From JBNJDJ01 sp051744845 (GTDB lineage Bacteria > Bacillota > Clostridia > Peptostreptococcales > Acidaminobacteraceae), in contig JBNJDJ010000008.1 in NCBI GenBank assembly GCA_051744845.1, forward strand, positions 1 to 44,939: a stretch of 44,939 nt of DNA, read 5' to 3'. The notes beneath the pieces are model-generated. The model saw only the letters and a program-made list of their open reading frames with translations. It searched no databases and was not told the DNA's origin. This document shows, piece after piece, positions 25,489-34,130 of the stretch. How positions within the stretch are numbered: the first letter of the stretch is position 1; each line of letters opens with the position of its first letter. Both the position numbers and the translations under genes were made by a program.

Positions 25489-26394
25489 TTAAATATCTAA
25501 TAATTCATCTATTAGATCAATTAAATTTTCAACTTCAGGTTTAGACATTTGTCCATCAGCACCAACTGATTCACCTTTATGATATAAATCCGATGTAATT
25601 AAAGACGAAAATATTATGATTGGCAATTTTCTTGTAGTTCTATTTTCTTTTAATTTTCTTGTCAAAGTATGACCATCTAAATTAGGCATTTCAATATCAG
25701 TTATTAATAAATCTACTTCTTCAGTAAAATCTTCACCTTCTTTTTCTACAAGGGCATTTATATAATCTAATACTTCTTTTCCATCATCAAAAAATCTTAA
25801 ATCGTCAAATCCTGCACTAGTTAAAACATTTTTTAATACATTTCTTATTAAAGGCGAGTCATCTGCTAATAGTACTGTATAAGGACTCCTATCTTTTGAT
25901 TTAATGTTTTTTATTCTATCTAAATTAATTCCTGTAGCTGGAGAAATATCCATAACAACTTTTTCAAAATCTAAAAGCATTAATATTTTATTGTTTAAAT
26001 TTATATTTCCAATTACAAGCGAATCACTAGTTACATCATCTGGTTTATTAATATCATCCCAACCAATTCTAGTAATACCTAAAACTTCATCAATTGCAAA
26101 TACTACTTTTAATTGATTAAATTCACATACCAATGACATAGAATTTTCAATATCTTCTTTTTTTACTCCTTCTAAAACATATTTCATATCAATAACGCTC
26201 ATAACGTCTTCTCTTATAAGACTGACTCCTGCAACAGCTGGATCTGAATTAGGAACTTTAGATACATTATTAATATTTAAAATTTCTTTAACTTTTACAA
26301 CATTTATAGCATAATTTTCTCCTGCGACTTTGAAATGTAAAATTTCAACTTCACCAGTACCACTTTCTAGTAAAATTTCTGATTTATTAACCAT
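25489..26394 (-). CDS. cheV: Chemotaxis coupling protein CheV (CheW + receiver)
   Basis: This 301-aa protein has a CheW-like domain (about 14-155; LHFKVAGENYAINVVKVKEIL) followed by a receiver domain (about 172-300) with acidic pair Asp178-Asp179 and phospho-acceptor Asp233 in ITDIEMPNLDGH. CheV couples chemoreceptors to CheA and tunes adaptation when phosphorylated. This implies the organism is chemotactic, although no flagellar or other che gene lies in the window. It is monocistronic: a TATAAT box lies in its leader and terminators lie on both sides. SD TAGGAGGG precedes the ATG. Confidence 0.92.
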   Translation of the reverse strand: MVNKSEILLESGTGEVEILHFKVAGENYAINVVKVKEILNINNVSKVPNSDPAVAGVSLIREDVMSVIDMKYVLEGVKKEDIENSMSLVCEFNQLKVVFAIDEVLGITRIGWDDINKPDDVTSDSLVIGNINLNNKILMLLDFEKVVMDISPATGINLDRIKNIKSKDRSPYTVLLADDSPLIRNVLKNVLTSAGFDDLRFFDDGKEVLDYINALVEKEGEDFTEEVDLLITDIEMPNLDGHTLTRKLKENRTTRKLPIIIFSSLITSDLYHKGESVGADGQMSKPEVENLIDLIDELLDI

Positions 26395-26458
26395 TTTTCC
26401 CTCCTAATTTCTCTTAATTACATTATACCCAAAAATCTAAGGAAAAATAAGTTTTTTT

Positions 26459-26495
26459 TGAAATTAATTAAAAAATGCCTGAAATCAGGCATTTT
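26459..26495 (-). terminator. Intrinsic terminator of the queG-tdh-kbl operon
   Basis: AAAATGCCTGA (26472-26482) pairs perfectly with TCAGGCATTTT (26485-26495). On the minus strand a T-rich tract follows. It lies between the kbl stop and the cheV promoter. Confidence 0.8.
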
Positions 26496-26512
26496 AAATC
26501 TATATATATATA

Positions 26513-27700
26513 TTATATTAAATTCATTTCTTTACCAATCTTTTCAAAAGTTTTAACAGCTTCTAAAATATTTTCTTCAGAATGAGCAGCTGAAATCATG
26601 CATCTTACACGACCTGTTCCTTTAGGTACTGTTGGGAATATAATTGGTGATACAAAAACACCTGCATCAAATAATTTTTTAGAAAACTTTACTGATTTAG
26701 CTTCATCCCCAATAATTACAGGAGTAATAGGTGTTTCACTTTTACCTGTATCAAAACCTAGTTTACCTAGCTCTTTTTTGAATAATTTAGCATTAGCCCA
26801 TAATTTATCAGTATACTCTGAAGAGTTACTTAAAAGTTCAACAGCTTTAGTAGCTGATTTAACTACTGCTGGTGGTAATGAAGTTGAAAAAAGTATTGGT
26901 CTTCCTCTATTAATTAACCATTTTTTCATAGACTTTTTACCAGCAACATAACCTCCAATAGTTCCTAAAGCTTTTGATAAAGTTCCTATAGTAAAGTCAA
27001 TACGTCCGTGAAGTCCAAAATGATCAACTGTTCCTCTACCATTTTCGCCTAATACTCCTGAACCATGAGCATCATCTACATATGTCATTGCATTAAACTC
27101 TTCTGCAAGTTCTACTATTTCAGGTAATTTTGCTAAATCACCATCCATACTGAAAACTCCATCAGTAATTATCAAACAATTCTCATAGTCATCTCTTTTT
27201 TCTTCTAAAACTCTTCTTAAATCTTTCATATCACTATGTTTAAATATAGCTTTATCTGCTCTTGAAAGTCTAACTCCATCTATTATACTAGCATGATTTA
27301 ATTCATCTGAAATAATTAAATCACCTTTAGAAGTTATTGCTTGTATAGCACCAGCATTACAATTAAAACCTGATTGAAATACCATTGCAGCTTCTTCTCT
27401 TTTAAATTCTGCTAATTTTTCTTCTAATTCTTCGTGTATATCCATATTACCTATTATTGTACGAACTGCACCTGAACCTACTCCATATTCATCTACTGCC
27501 TTTTTAGCTTCTTTTTTTAACTCTTCATTTGTTGCAAAGCCTAAGTAGTTGTTAGATGACATATTAATAACTTCTTTTCCACCAATTTTAACAACAGCTT
27601 CATTAGCACCTTGAAGTGTATCTAGTTCTCTATATACACCTTCATCTTTTAATTCTTCAATTTTTTCTTTTAAAAAATTTAATTCATGAACACTTGACAT
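26513..27700 (-). CDS. kbl: Glycine C-acetyltransferase (2-amino-3-ketobutyrate CoA ligase)
   Basis: This 395-aa alpha-oxoamine synthase has family stretches SNNYLGFA, DELNHASIIDG and VDDAHGSGVLG, and the PLP-binding Lys in TLSKALGTIGG. It cleaves 2-amino-3-oxobutyrate with CoA to glycine and acetyl-CoA. The product of the adjacent tdh supplies its substrate, so the pair degrades threonine. The tdh-kbl order and 13-base spacing indicate cotranscription. Related enzymes (8-amino-7-oxononanoate synthase) are similar, but the neighbour favours Kbl. Confidence 0.93.
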   Translation of the reverse strand: MSSVHELNFLKEKIEELKDEGVYRELDTLQGANEAVVKIGGKEVINMSSNNYLGFATNEELKKEAKKAVDEYGVGSGAVRTIIGNMDIHEELEEKLAEFKREEAAMVFQSGFNCNAGAIQAITSKGDLIISDELNHASIIDGVRLSRADKAIFKHSDMKDLRRVLEEKRDDYENCLIITDGVFSMDGDLAKLPEIVELAEEFNAMTYVDDAHGSGVLGENGRGTVDHFGLHGRIDFTIGTLSKALGTIGGYVAGKKSMKKWLINRGRPILFSTSLPPAVVKSATKAVELLSNSSEYTDKLWANAKLFKKELGKLGFDTGKSETPITPVIIGDEAKSVKFSKKLFDAGVFVSPIIFPTVPKGTGRVRCMISAAHSEENILEAVKTFEKIGKEMNLI

Positions 27701-27713
27701 TTAAATTCCCCCT

Positions 27714-28748
27714 TTATTTATTTGGATATAAAATAACTTTACCGCAATTTCCACTTTTCATTAATTCCATACCTTTTTCAAATTCATCAAAACTTAATCT
27801 ATGAGTTATAATCTTATCAAGATCTAATGATCCAGATTCAATTAAACCTTGCACTTTATACCAAGTTTCATACATCTTTCTACCAACAATACCATCTATA
27901 GTAATACCTTTAAATACAATATCATCTGCAATATTTATACTAACTTCTTCATTTGGTATGCCTAGCATAGAAAATCTTCCACCTAGTTTAATATATTTAA
28001 ATGCTTGTTTAATTGCTTTTTCATTACCTGAAAGTTCTGCTACTACATCTACACCATTACCATTTGTTTCTTCTAAAACTCTTTTTATTGGATCTTCTTC
28101 TAATGGATTAATTACAACATCAGCACCTAACTCTTTAGCCAAGTTTCTACGATATTCATTTATTTCTAAAGCTATTATTTTGCTTGCTCCTGATGCTTTA
28201 GCAACATTAACTGCCATAAGTCCAATTGGTCCACAACCTACTACAGCAATACTTTTAGATACAATTTCACCAGATAAAACAGTTTGTACCGCATTACCTA
28301 AAGGTTCTTGAATACTTAAAAGTCCAGGTTCAACATCTTTATCATTTTTTATTGCATTATCAGCAGGTATTTTTACATATTCTGCAAATGCACCATCAAT
28401 ATCTACACCTAAAATTTTAGTTTCTTGACAAATATGTCCTTTACCTGTTCTACACATTTCACATTTTCCACAAACTATATGAGTTTCAGCTGAAACATTA
28501 TCTCCTTTTTTAATTCTAGATACATCGTCAGCTACTTCTATAACTTCACCTGAAAATTCATGGCCTGCAACTAGTGGTGGATTTATATGATCTTGTGACC
28601 ATTTATCCCATGAATAAATATGATAATCTGTTCCACAAATAGATGCAGCTTTTACTTTTACTAATATTTCTCCTTGACCTACCTTTGGAATTTCTTTTGT
28701 AGATAATCGAGCTCCTTTATCCCTTTTGTGCTTTTCAATTACTTTCAT
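27714..28748 (-). CDS. tdh: L-threonine 3-dehydrogenase
   Basis: This 344-aa zinc alcohol dehydrogenase-family protein has the catalytic zinc site CGTDYHIYSWD and GHEFSGEV, the structural zinc site CGKCEMCRTGKGHIC and the NAD loop GCGPIGLMA. The CGTDYHIY stretch and the kbl neighbour identify it as threonine 3-dehydrogenase rather than another polyol dehydrogenase. It oxidises threonine to 2-amino-3-oxobutyrate with NAD+. Its start overlaps the end of queG by 14 bases, so queG, tdh and kbl form one transcription unit. Confidence 0.93.
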   Translation of the reverse strand: MKVIEKHKRDKGARLSTKEIPKVGQGEILVKVKAASICGTDYHIYSWDKWSQDHINPPLVAGHEFSGEVIEVADDVSRIKKGDNVSAETHIVCGKCEMCRTGKGHICQETKILGVDIDGAFAEYVKIPADNAIKNDKDVEPGLLSIQEPLGNAVQTVLSGEIVSKSIAVVGCGPIGLMAVNVAKASGASKIIALEINEYRRNLAKELGADVVINPLEEDPIKRVLEETNGNGVDVVAELSGNEKAIKQAFKYIKLGGRFSMLGIPNEEVSINIADDIVFKGITIDGIVGRKMYETWYKVQGLIESGSLDLDKIITHRLSFDEFEKGMELMKSGNCGKVILYPNK

Positions 28749-29811
28749 TTATTTCCCCCTCTTTTATATAATGATTTATAATTTTTTGTTTCTCATCTTT
28801 TAATTGATCATTTTTTAAATTTATATTTAAAAATCTATTTTTATTAGATTTAAATAAACTCCATAAAATATATTTTTTAATTTTTATTGATGGATGTTTA
28901 AGTAGTTTGAAAAGTTTATCATATAACTTCTCGTCTTTAAAATTTCCTAAAGCAATTATTGCATTTCGCTTTATAATGCTATTTGGTCTCCAACTAAATG
29001 CATAATTTTTAAATTTTTCTTTATACTCTTTATTAGATAAATTTATTAAGTCTAATAAATTTATAGATTCTTTATTATCAGTTTCAATATTGTTATCAGG
29101 ACAAGCTTTTTGACAATAATTACATCCATAAATCCTTGTTCCTATTAATTCTCTTTCTTTATATGTTAACTCTCTTTTTATTTGAGTTAATTCAGAAAGA
29201 CATTTGCTAGAATCAACTCCATTTACAGTTAAAGCATTTGTTGGACAAGAATTAATACATCTATTACATGTAGTTTTACATTTATTAGTATTAGGTTTAT
29301 CTATTTTTAAACTTTTATTTATTAAAAGGTAACCTATATTAAAGCTTGAACCTAATTTATCTGATATAATAAAGCCATTTTTGCCAACTCTACCTATTCC
29401 TGCTTTTTTTGCAATTAATCTATCATTTAAAGGAGATGTATCAATACATATCTCATAATCCAAATCTGAAAAATAACTTTTTAAAAATTTAGCAATTTTT
29501 TTTAATTTTTTATTTAATGTAATATGATAGTCTTTTTTTATAAGCATAGAATTTTTAGATGCATAATATTTTTTATTTTCTAAATGATACAATTTATATT
29601 TTTGTGCAACTACAATAATTGATTTACATTCATCAAATAATAATTTAGGATCTAGCATTTTATCAACTTCAATATCATCATTAAAAGATGATAAATTAGC
29701 TTTATTTTTTTGTTTTAAAATATAGTCATCTTTTATTTTTTCACAGTTTGTTATTTTCAAATCATCTACTAAGTTTTCTCCAAATTTCTTAAGCTTTAAT
29801 TCTATACTCAT
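28735..29811 (-). CDS. queG: Epoxyqueuosine reductase QueG
   Basis: This 358-aa cobalamin- and iron-sulfur-dependent reductase completes queuosine in tRNA. The catalytic Asp lies in CIDTSPLNDR, followed by the characteristic AKKAGIGRVGKNG. Two [4Fe-4S] sites use Cys in CKTTCNRCINSCPT and CNYCQKACPD, and C-terminal HEAT-like helices follow (AIIALGNFKDEKLYDKLFKL). It is the promoter-proximal gene of an operon with the threonine-degradation genes, an unusual pairing. The SD AGAGGAGG lies 25 bases before the ATG, with a GC-rich hairpin between; no closer ribosome site or usable alternative start is visible. Confidence 0.92.
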   Translation of the reverse strand: MSIELKLKKFGENLVDDLKITNCEKIKDDYILKQKNKANLSSFNDDIEVDKMLDPKLLFDECKSIIVVAQKYKLYHLENKKYYASKNSMLIKKDYHITLNKKLKKIAKFLKSYFSDLDYEICIDTSPLNDRLIAKKAGIGRVGKNGFIISDKLGSSFNIGYLLINKSLKIDKPNTNKCKTTCNRCINSCPTNALTVNGVDSSKCLSELTQIKRELTYKERELIGTRIYGCNYCQKACPDNNIETDNKESINLLDLINLSNKEYKEKFKNYAFSWRPNSIIKRNAIIALGNFKDEKLYDKLFKLLKHPSIKIKKYILWSLFKSNKNRFLNINLKNDQLKDEKQKIINHYIKEGEINESN

Positions 29812-29817
29812 ATATTT

Positions 29818-29836
29818 GTCCGCGAATCACGGACAC
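29818..29836 (-). promoter_or_regulatory. GC-rich hairpin between the queG SD and start codon
   Basis: In the queG leader the RNA TGTCCGTG ATT CGCGGACA forms an 8-bp stem (one G-U pair) with a three-base loop. It lies exactly between AGAGGAGG (about 29837-29844) and the ATG at 29811. Folding would shorten the SD-to-AUG distance from about 25 to about 6 bases. The GC content is far above its surroundings. Confidence 0.6.
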
Positions 29837-29852
29837 CTCCTCTTTCAAGTTA

Positions 29853-29881
29853 ATAATACCTTATTTTCATTAAAAATTCAA
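29853..29881 (-). promoter_or_regulatory. Sigma-A promoter of queG-tdh-kbl
   Basis: On the minus strand TTGAAT (29881-29876), a 17-base spacer and TATTAT (29858-29853) place the start site near 29846. The transcript would therefore begin almost at the SD, giving a leader of only about 35 bases that consists of SD, hairpin and AUG. Confidence 0.7.
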
Positions 29882-29945
29882 CCACTTTATTCATTTATTT
29901 TAAATCTTCAATATTATTTAATTTTATTTTTTAAATTTAATTCGA

Positions 29946-29974
29946 TATACAATAATTTAATGATATTATATAAT
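29946..29974 (+). promoter_or_regulatory. Sigma-A promoter of the diguanylate cyclase gene
   Basis: TATACA (29946-29951), a 17-base spacer and a perfect TATAAT (29969-29974) precede the SD AAGGAG and the ATG at 30002. It is divergent from the queG promoter. Confidence 0.6.
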
Positions 29975-30001
29975 AAATAGATTAAAAATTAAGGAGTTAA
30001 A

Positions 30002-31018
30002 ATGACTAAATTAGAAGATAAATTATTTAAAATAATTATATTTTTTACAATTTTCATTTCTTTAATAACAATAGTTGGAAATTTTTTCTTTAATTTTCCA
30101 ATTAACGTTAATATTAAATGGATTATTTTAATTGTATTTTCTATAATAACTTATTTTAAATATTTTAATGAGAACAAATCAAATTACAAATTTTATTATT
30201 TTTTCTATATACTTTTAATAATGATACCTTTTGGATGGATTGATTCAGGAGGAAGTGCCAATAATTCCGTTAGCTATATTTTTATTTATTTAATTATTAT
30301 CTCTTTTCTAATTGAAAAGAAAAAAAGATTAATTCTAGTTGTTATGTTAATCTTAGAAGTTACAGGCTTATTATATATTGAAAACTTTTATCCAGAATTA
30401 ATTAGAACTCATAGTCAAACTAGCCAATTCTTTGATAGAATTTTTCAAACAAATCTTCTAATTATATTTTCTTTTTTAATTCTTAAAACTTTTTCTAATG
30501 AATACTTTAAAGAAAAAGAAACTTTAAAAAAACTTGCATCCACTGATAAGTTAACTAATTTATATAATAGAAGATATTTTGAAAAATATTTTATTAATGG
30601 AATAGATCATAATACAATATCAAAAAATTATTTAATAATAATTGATATAGATCACTTTAAAAAAGTAAATGATACTTATGGTCATCAAACTGGAGATCGT
30701 ATTTTAAAAAAAGTAGCTACAATTTTAAAAGAAACTTTCAATAAATCAAAAATTTCAAGATGGGGTGGCGATGAATTTGTTGTAATTTTTAATGGTAAAA
30801 AACAAAATTTAACTAAGCAAATGGATAAAATTTTAAATGAAACGCAAAAAATTCAATTAAGTAAAAATTATAAGATTACATTAAGCTGTGGCATAACTTT
30901 GATAAAAAAAGAAGATAACAAAAAATTAATATTTAAGAAAGCTGATGATGCCTTATATATTTCAAAAAAAAATGGAAGAAATCAATATAATTTTGTTAAC
31001 AAATTAAAAAAGACCTAA
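30002..31018 (+). CDS. Membrane-bound diguanylate cyclase (GGDEF)
   Basis: This 338-aa protein has an N-terminal membrane region of about five to six helices (residues 8-165) and a GGDEF domain (about 178-335). It keeps the active-site GGDEF at 255-259 and the substrate stretch DIDHFKKVNDTYGHQTGD, so it should make c-di-GMP from GTP. The inhibitory I-site RxxD expected just upstream of GGDEF is replaced by NKSK, so product feedback is probably absent. The membrane part is not a recognisable sensor family. It is one of only two plus-strand genes in the window. The PilZ protein at 15561-15905 is a possible receptor. Confidence 0.9.
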   Translation: MTKLEDKLFKIIIFFTIFISLITIVGNFFFNFPINVNIKWIILIVFSIITYFKYFNENKSNYKFYYFFYILLIMIPFGWIDSGGSANNSVSYIFIYLIIISFLIEKKKRLILVVMLILEVTGLLYIENFYPELIRTHSQTSQFFDRIFQTNLLIIFSFLILKTFSNEYFKEKETLKKLASTDKLTNLYNRRYFEKYFINGIDHNTISKNYLIIIDIDHFKKVNDTYGHQTGDRILKKVATILKETFNKSKISRWGGDEFVVIFNGKKQNLTKQMDKILNETQKIQLSKNYKITLSCGITLIKKEDNKKLIFKKADDALYISKKNGRNQYNFVNKLKKT

Positions 31019-31038
31019 AATATATATTTAAGTCTTTT
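31007..31038. terminator. Bidirectional terminator between convergent genes
   Basis: AAAAGAC near the end of the GGDEF gene pairs with GTCTTTT (31032-31038), with an inner TAAA/TTTA extension. Runs of A and T on both sides allow it to end both the GGDEF transcript and the converging minus-strand gene; its arms overlap both stop regions. Confidence 0.65.
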
Positions 31039-32077
31039 AATTTATAGATTTTTTAAATGTCTTAATAAAATCTATTAAATATGATTCAGTTATATTAATT
31101 TTTCCTTCTACTTCATGTATATTTAAATTTTCAAAATATCTTATTTTTTCACCATTATAGTTAACTAATATTTCCAAATTAATTTGATAATAATATGCCT
31201 TTTTATTTAATCTATGTTTAGCTTCTTTTCTATATACATTTTGGTTAGAAATAAGTTTTGAACTGATTATTTTAAATTTTGAGTTTTTTAATATTTTTTC
31301 TAACTCATTATAATAATCTATATATTTTTCATCTTCAGTATAAACAACTATAGTATATAAATGATCTTTTAATTCTTTATATCCTTTATCATTTTTTATT
31401 ATATCAACTAACTTTTTTAACTCTTTTAAAAATAAATTCAAAACTTTTTTCTTTTTATCGTTGCTAACAATATTCTTTTTACCATATACTTCTTTTATAG
31501 CATTTTGGAATTTTTTATCATTAATATCATAAAACCATCTATTTTTATCATCAAGATGGATTTTCCCATTTATTTTTTTTATTTTATTATTACTCAAAGG
31601 AATCTTAGCTACAAAATTATATATTCCAGCTTTATGTCTTTTATTTTTATCTATTTCAAAATCAATATTTACTATAATTTTATCTACTATATCATTTTCA
31701 ACTAAATCTTTATTGTATAATTCATTATATTTTTTAATAATTTCTATATTCCTATCTTGAATAAAAGGTGCCATATCATAAAACTCTTTTTCATAAAGTT
31801 CAATATACTTTAAATACTTAATCATATTTCTTATAGTTTTTTTACCTAATTTAATATCAGGTTTTTTAATATTCTTATAGCTAATTTCTTCTAATTTAAT
31901 TTCTTTTTCAATTTCATCTCTTTTTTTATCATTTATTATATTTTTTACATTGTTATTTAATTTAATTTCAAAATCTTTTAAAAAATTTGGATTTTCTTTA
32001 TTAATATTATATCCAATATATAATAAAATTAAAATGAATACAATAATAACTAATACATTTATTATAATTTTTCTCAA
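31037..32077 (-). CDS. Uncharacterised membrane-anchored lysine-rich protein
   Basis: This 346-aa protein has a single N-terminal hydrophobic helix (about 5-23) after MRK and no lipobox, so it is anchored rather than a lipoprotein. The rest is very rich in Lys, Ile and Asn, with two possible alpha/beta modules: about 95-200, with a strand-rich HKAGIYNFVAKIPL, and about 215-340. I recognise no family. The start codon is TTG (32077-32075) with the SD AAGGAG six to seven bases upstream; no ATG lies nearby. Terminators lie on both sides, so it is probably monocistronic. Confidence 0.7.
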   Translation of the reverse strand: MRKIIINVLVIIVFILILLYIGYNINKENPNFLKDFEIKLNNNVKNIINDKKRDEIEKEIKLEEISYKNIKKPDIKLGKKTIRNMIKYLKYIELYEKEFYDMAPFIQDRNIEIIKKYNELYNKDLVENDIVDKIIVNIDFEIDKNKRHKAGIYNFVAKIPLSNNKIKKINGKIHLDDKNRWFYDINDKKFQNAIKEVYGKKNIVSNDKKKKVLNLFLKELKKLVDIIKNDKGYKELKDHLYTIVVYTEDEKYIDYYNELEKILKNSKFKIISSKLISNQNVYRKEAKHRLNKKAYYYQINLEILVNYNGEKIRYFENLNIHEVEGKINITESYLIDFIKTFKKSIN

Positions 32078-32095
32078 TTTTTTCTCCTTAAATAT

Positions 32096-32140
32096 AAAAT
32101 ATTAAAAGAGATTTAAAACAAAAACATTTTAAATCTCTTT
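32096..32140 (-). terminator. Intrinsic terminator of glmS
   Basis: AAAGAGATTTAAAA (32105-32118) pairs perfectly over 14 bases with TTTTAAATCTCTTT (32127-32140), followed on the minus strand by an A/T-rich tail. It lies ten bases after the glmS stop. Confidence 0.75.
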
Positions 32141-32149
32141 ATTAAAAAT

Positions 32150-33976
32150 TTATTCTACTGTTACACTCTTAGCTAAATTTCTCGGTTGATCTACGTCATT
32201 TCCTTTTTCTACTGATACATAATAGGCTAAAAGTTGCATTGGTATTATACTTAATAAAGGAGTCAATGCATCAATAGTATTTGGGATAAATAATACATCG
32301 TCTGATACATCTTTTATATCATCTTTACCTTTTTGTACAACAGATAGTATCTTTCCATCTCTTGCATTAACCTCTTGCATATTTGAACGCATTTTATCAT
32401 AAAGATATTCTTGAGTTGCTAATGAAACTACTAAACTATTCTTTTCTATTAAAGCTATTGTTCCGTGTTTTAATTCTCCAGCTTCAATTGCAAAAGAATT
32501 AATATATGATATTTCTTTTAATTTTAAAGATGCTTCATAACTTATTTCTGCATCCAAACCTCTACCAATAAAAAATACTGATTTCCTATCAACATACTTT
32601 TTAGCAATTTTTTCAATATCTTTAGATTTATCTAAAATTTCTTGAATCTTTTTAGGAATGTCTCTTAAATTATTTAAGATATTCTCATACTCTTTTAATT
32701 CAATTTTATTTAATTTCTTGGCCATAAATAACGATAATAGATAAAATGTAGCTAGTTGAGTAGTATATGCCTTTGTAGATGCTACTCCAATCTCTGGACC
32801 AGCCCATGTGTAAAAAACATCATCTGATTCTCTATCAATTGATGAACCGACAACATTAACTATACTCATTATACGAGCACCTTTGTTTTTAGCTTGTCTT
32901 ATTGCTTTTAATGTATCAATTGTTTCTCCAGATTGACTAACAGCTATTACTAAAGTATTTTCATCTATTACTGGTTCTCTATATCTAAATTCAGAAGCAA
33001 TTTCAACTAATACAGGTATTTTTGCATACTTTTCAATTAAAAACTTTCCAATTAACCCTGCGTGATATGATGTTCCACAAGCTATTATATATATCTTAGA
33101 AATATTTTCTAATTCTTTTTTATCTAATTTAACTCCTTGTAAAATTATTTCATTATCCTTATTTAATCTATGATCTAAAACTTTTTGAATACCCTTAGGT
33201 TGTTCATTTATTTCTTTTATTGTAAAGTGAGGATATCCATCTTTTTGAGCATCTTCTAATGTCCAATCTATTGTAACAATTTCTTTATTTATCTTTTTAT
33301 TATTTTTATCAAAAATTTCTATTTTATCTTTTTGTAAAATCCCCATTTCATTATTTTCTAAAAATATTACTTTATTTGTATGCTTTAAAATTGCAGGTAC
33401 ATCTGATGCTATAAATTTTTCGTTATCACCAATTCCTATTACTAATGGACTGTCTTTTCGATAAGTAAATAATTTATCAGGCTCTTTAGCACTAATTACT
33501 CCTAAAGCAAATGCTCCTTTTAACTTTTTTATAGTCTTTTTAAATGCTTCTTTTAAATTATCTTTATAATAATAATCTATTAAATGTCCTACAACTTCTG
33601 TATCAGTTTCAGTTACAAATTCATAATTATGTTCATTTTTTAACCACTCTTTTATCTCTATATAATTTTCAATAATCCCATTATGAACAACTGCTATAGT
33701 TTGATCTTTATTGTAGTGAGGATGGGAATTATTTTTTGAAGGTTTGCCATGTGTCGCCCACCTTGTATGAGCTATGCCCAAATTTGATTTATATTTATCA
33801 TTTAATGATTTTTCTAAATTAACAATTTTACCTTTTTCTTTTTTTATAAAAAGATTATCATCTTCATATAATGCAATCCCTGCTGAATCGTAACCTCTAT
33901 ATTCTAGTTTTTTTAATCCATCTATCAAAATACTTTTTGCTTTTCTATTTCCTATATATCCTACTATTCCACACAT
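32150..33976 (-). CDS. glmS: Glutamine-fructose-6-phosphate aminotransferase GlmS
   Basis: This full-length 608-aa enzyme has the N-terminal nucleophile Cys2 in MCGIVGYIG and a glutaminase domain with RGYDSAGIA and HTRWATHG. Two SIS domains (CGTSYHAG, SQSGETIDT) follow, with the conserved C-terminus DQPRNLAKSVTVE. It makes glucosamine-6-phosphate for cell-wall synthesis. Its mRNA carries the self-cleaving glmS ribozyme, which shuts off expression when the product accumulates. SD TAGGAGAT precedes the ATG. glmM is not in this window. Confidence 0.97.
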   Translation of the reverse strand: MCGIVGYIGNRKAKSILIDGLKKLEYRGYDSAGIALYEDDNLFIKKEKGKIVNLEKSLNDKYKSNLGIAHTRWATHGKPSKNNSHPHYNKDQTIAVVHNGIIENYIEIKEWLKNEHNYEFVTETDTEVVGHLIDYYYKDNLKEAFKKTIKKLKGAFALGVISAKEPDKLFTYRKDSPLVIGIGDNEKFIASDVPAILKHTNKVIFLENNEMGILQKDKIEIFDKNNKKINKEIVTIDWTLEDAQKDGYPHFTIKEINEQPKGIQKVLDHRLNKDNEIILQGVKLDKKELENISKIYIIACGTSYHAGLIGKFLIEKYAKIPVLVEIASEFRYREPVIDENTLVIAVSQSGETIDTLKAIRQAKNKGARIMSIVNVVGSSIDRESDDVFYTWAGPEIGVASTKAYTTQLATFYLLSLFMAKKLNKIELKEYENILNNLRDIPKKIQEILDKSKDIEKIAKKYVDRKSVFFIGRGLDAEISYEASLKLKEISYINSFAIEAGELKHGTIALIEKNSLVVSLATQEYLYDKMRSNMQEVNARDGKILSVVQKGKDDIKDVSDDVLFIPNTIDALTPLLSIIPMQLLAYYVSVEKGNDVDQPRNLAKSVTVE

Positions 33977-34029
33977 ATTATATCTCCTATTAATTTATTT
34001 TCTTAAGATCAACATTTAAATTATTTTTA

Positions 34030-34130
34030 TTCAATAAGTCGCCTTATCTTTTGTATAATTTTATCTAAAGGTATCCGCCGATTATTCGATAAACCTTTTC
34101 CTCGTCAACTCTAAGAGTCCAAGCGCTTTT
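34030..34130 (-). ncRNA. glmS ribozyme (glucosamine-6-phosphate-responsive)
   Basis: The minus strand carries the conserved core in order: AGCGCTTGGAC, AGTTGACGAGG, TTTATCGA and ATCGGCGGATACC. A stem with GCGA loop (ATAAG-GCGA-CTTAT, 34047-34034) follows and corresponds to P4. The self-cleavage site should be between A34127 and G34126, about 150 bases upstream of the glmS ATG. P2a (ACTC-TTA-GAGT) is very short. A perfect SD-like AAGGAGGTGA lies about 20 bases before the cleavage site. The exact outer ends of the element are approximate. Confidence 0.95.
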
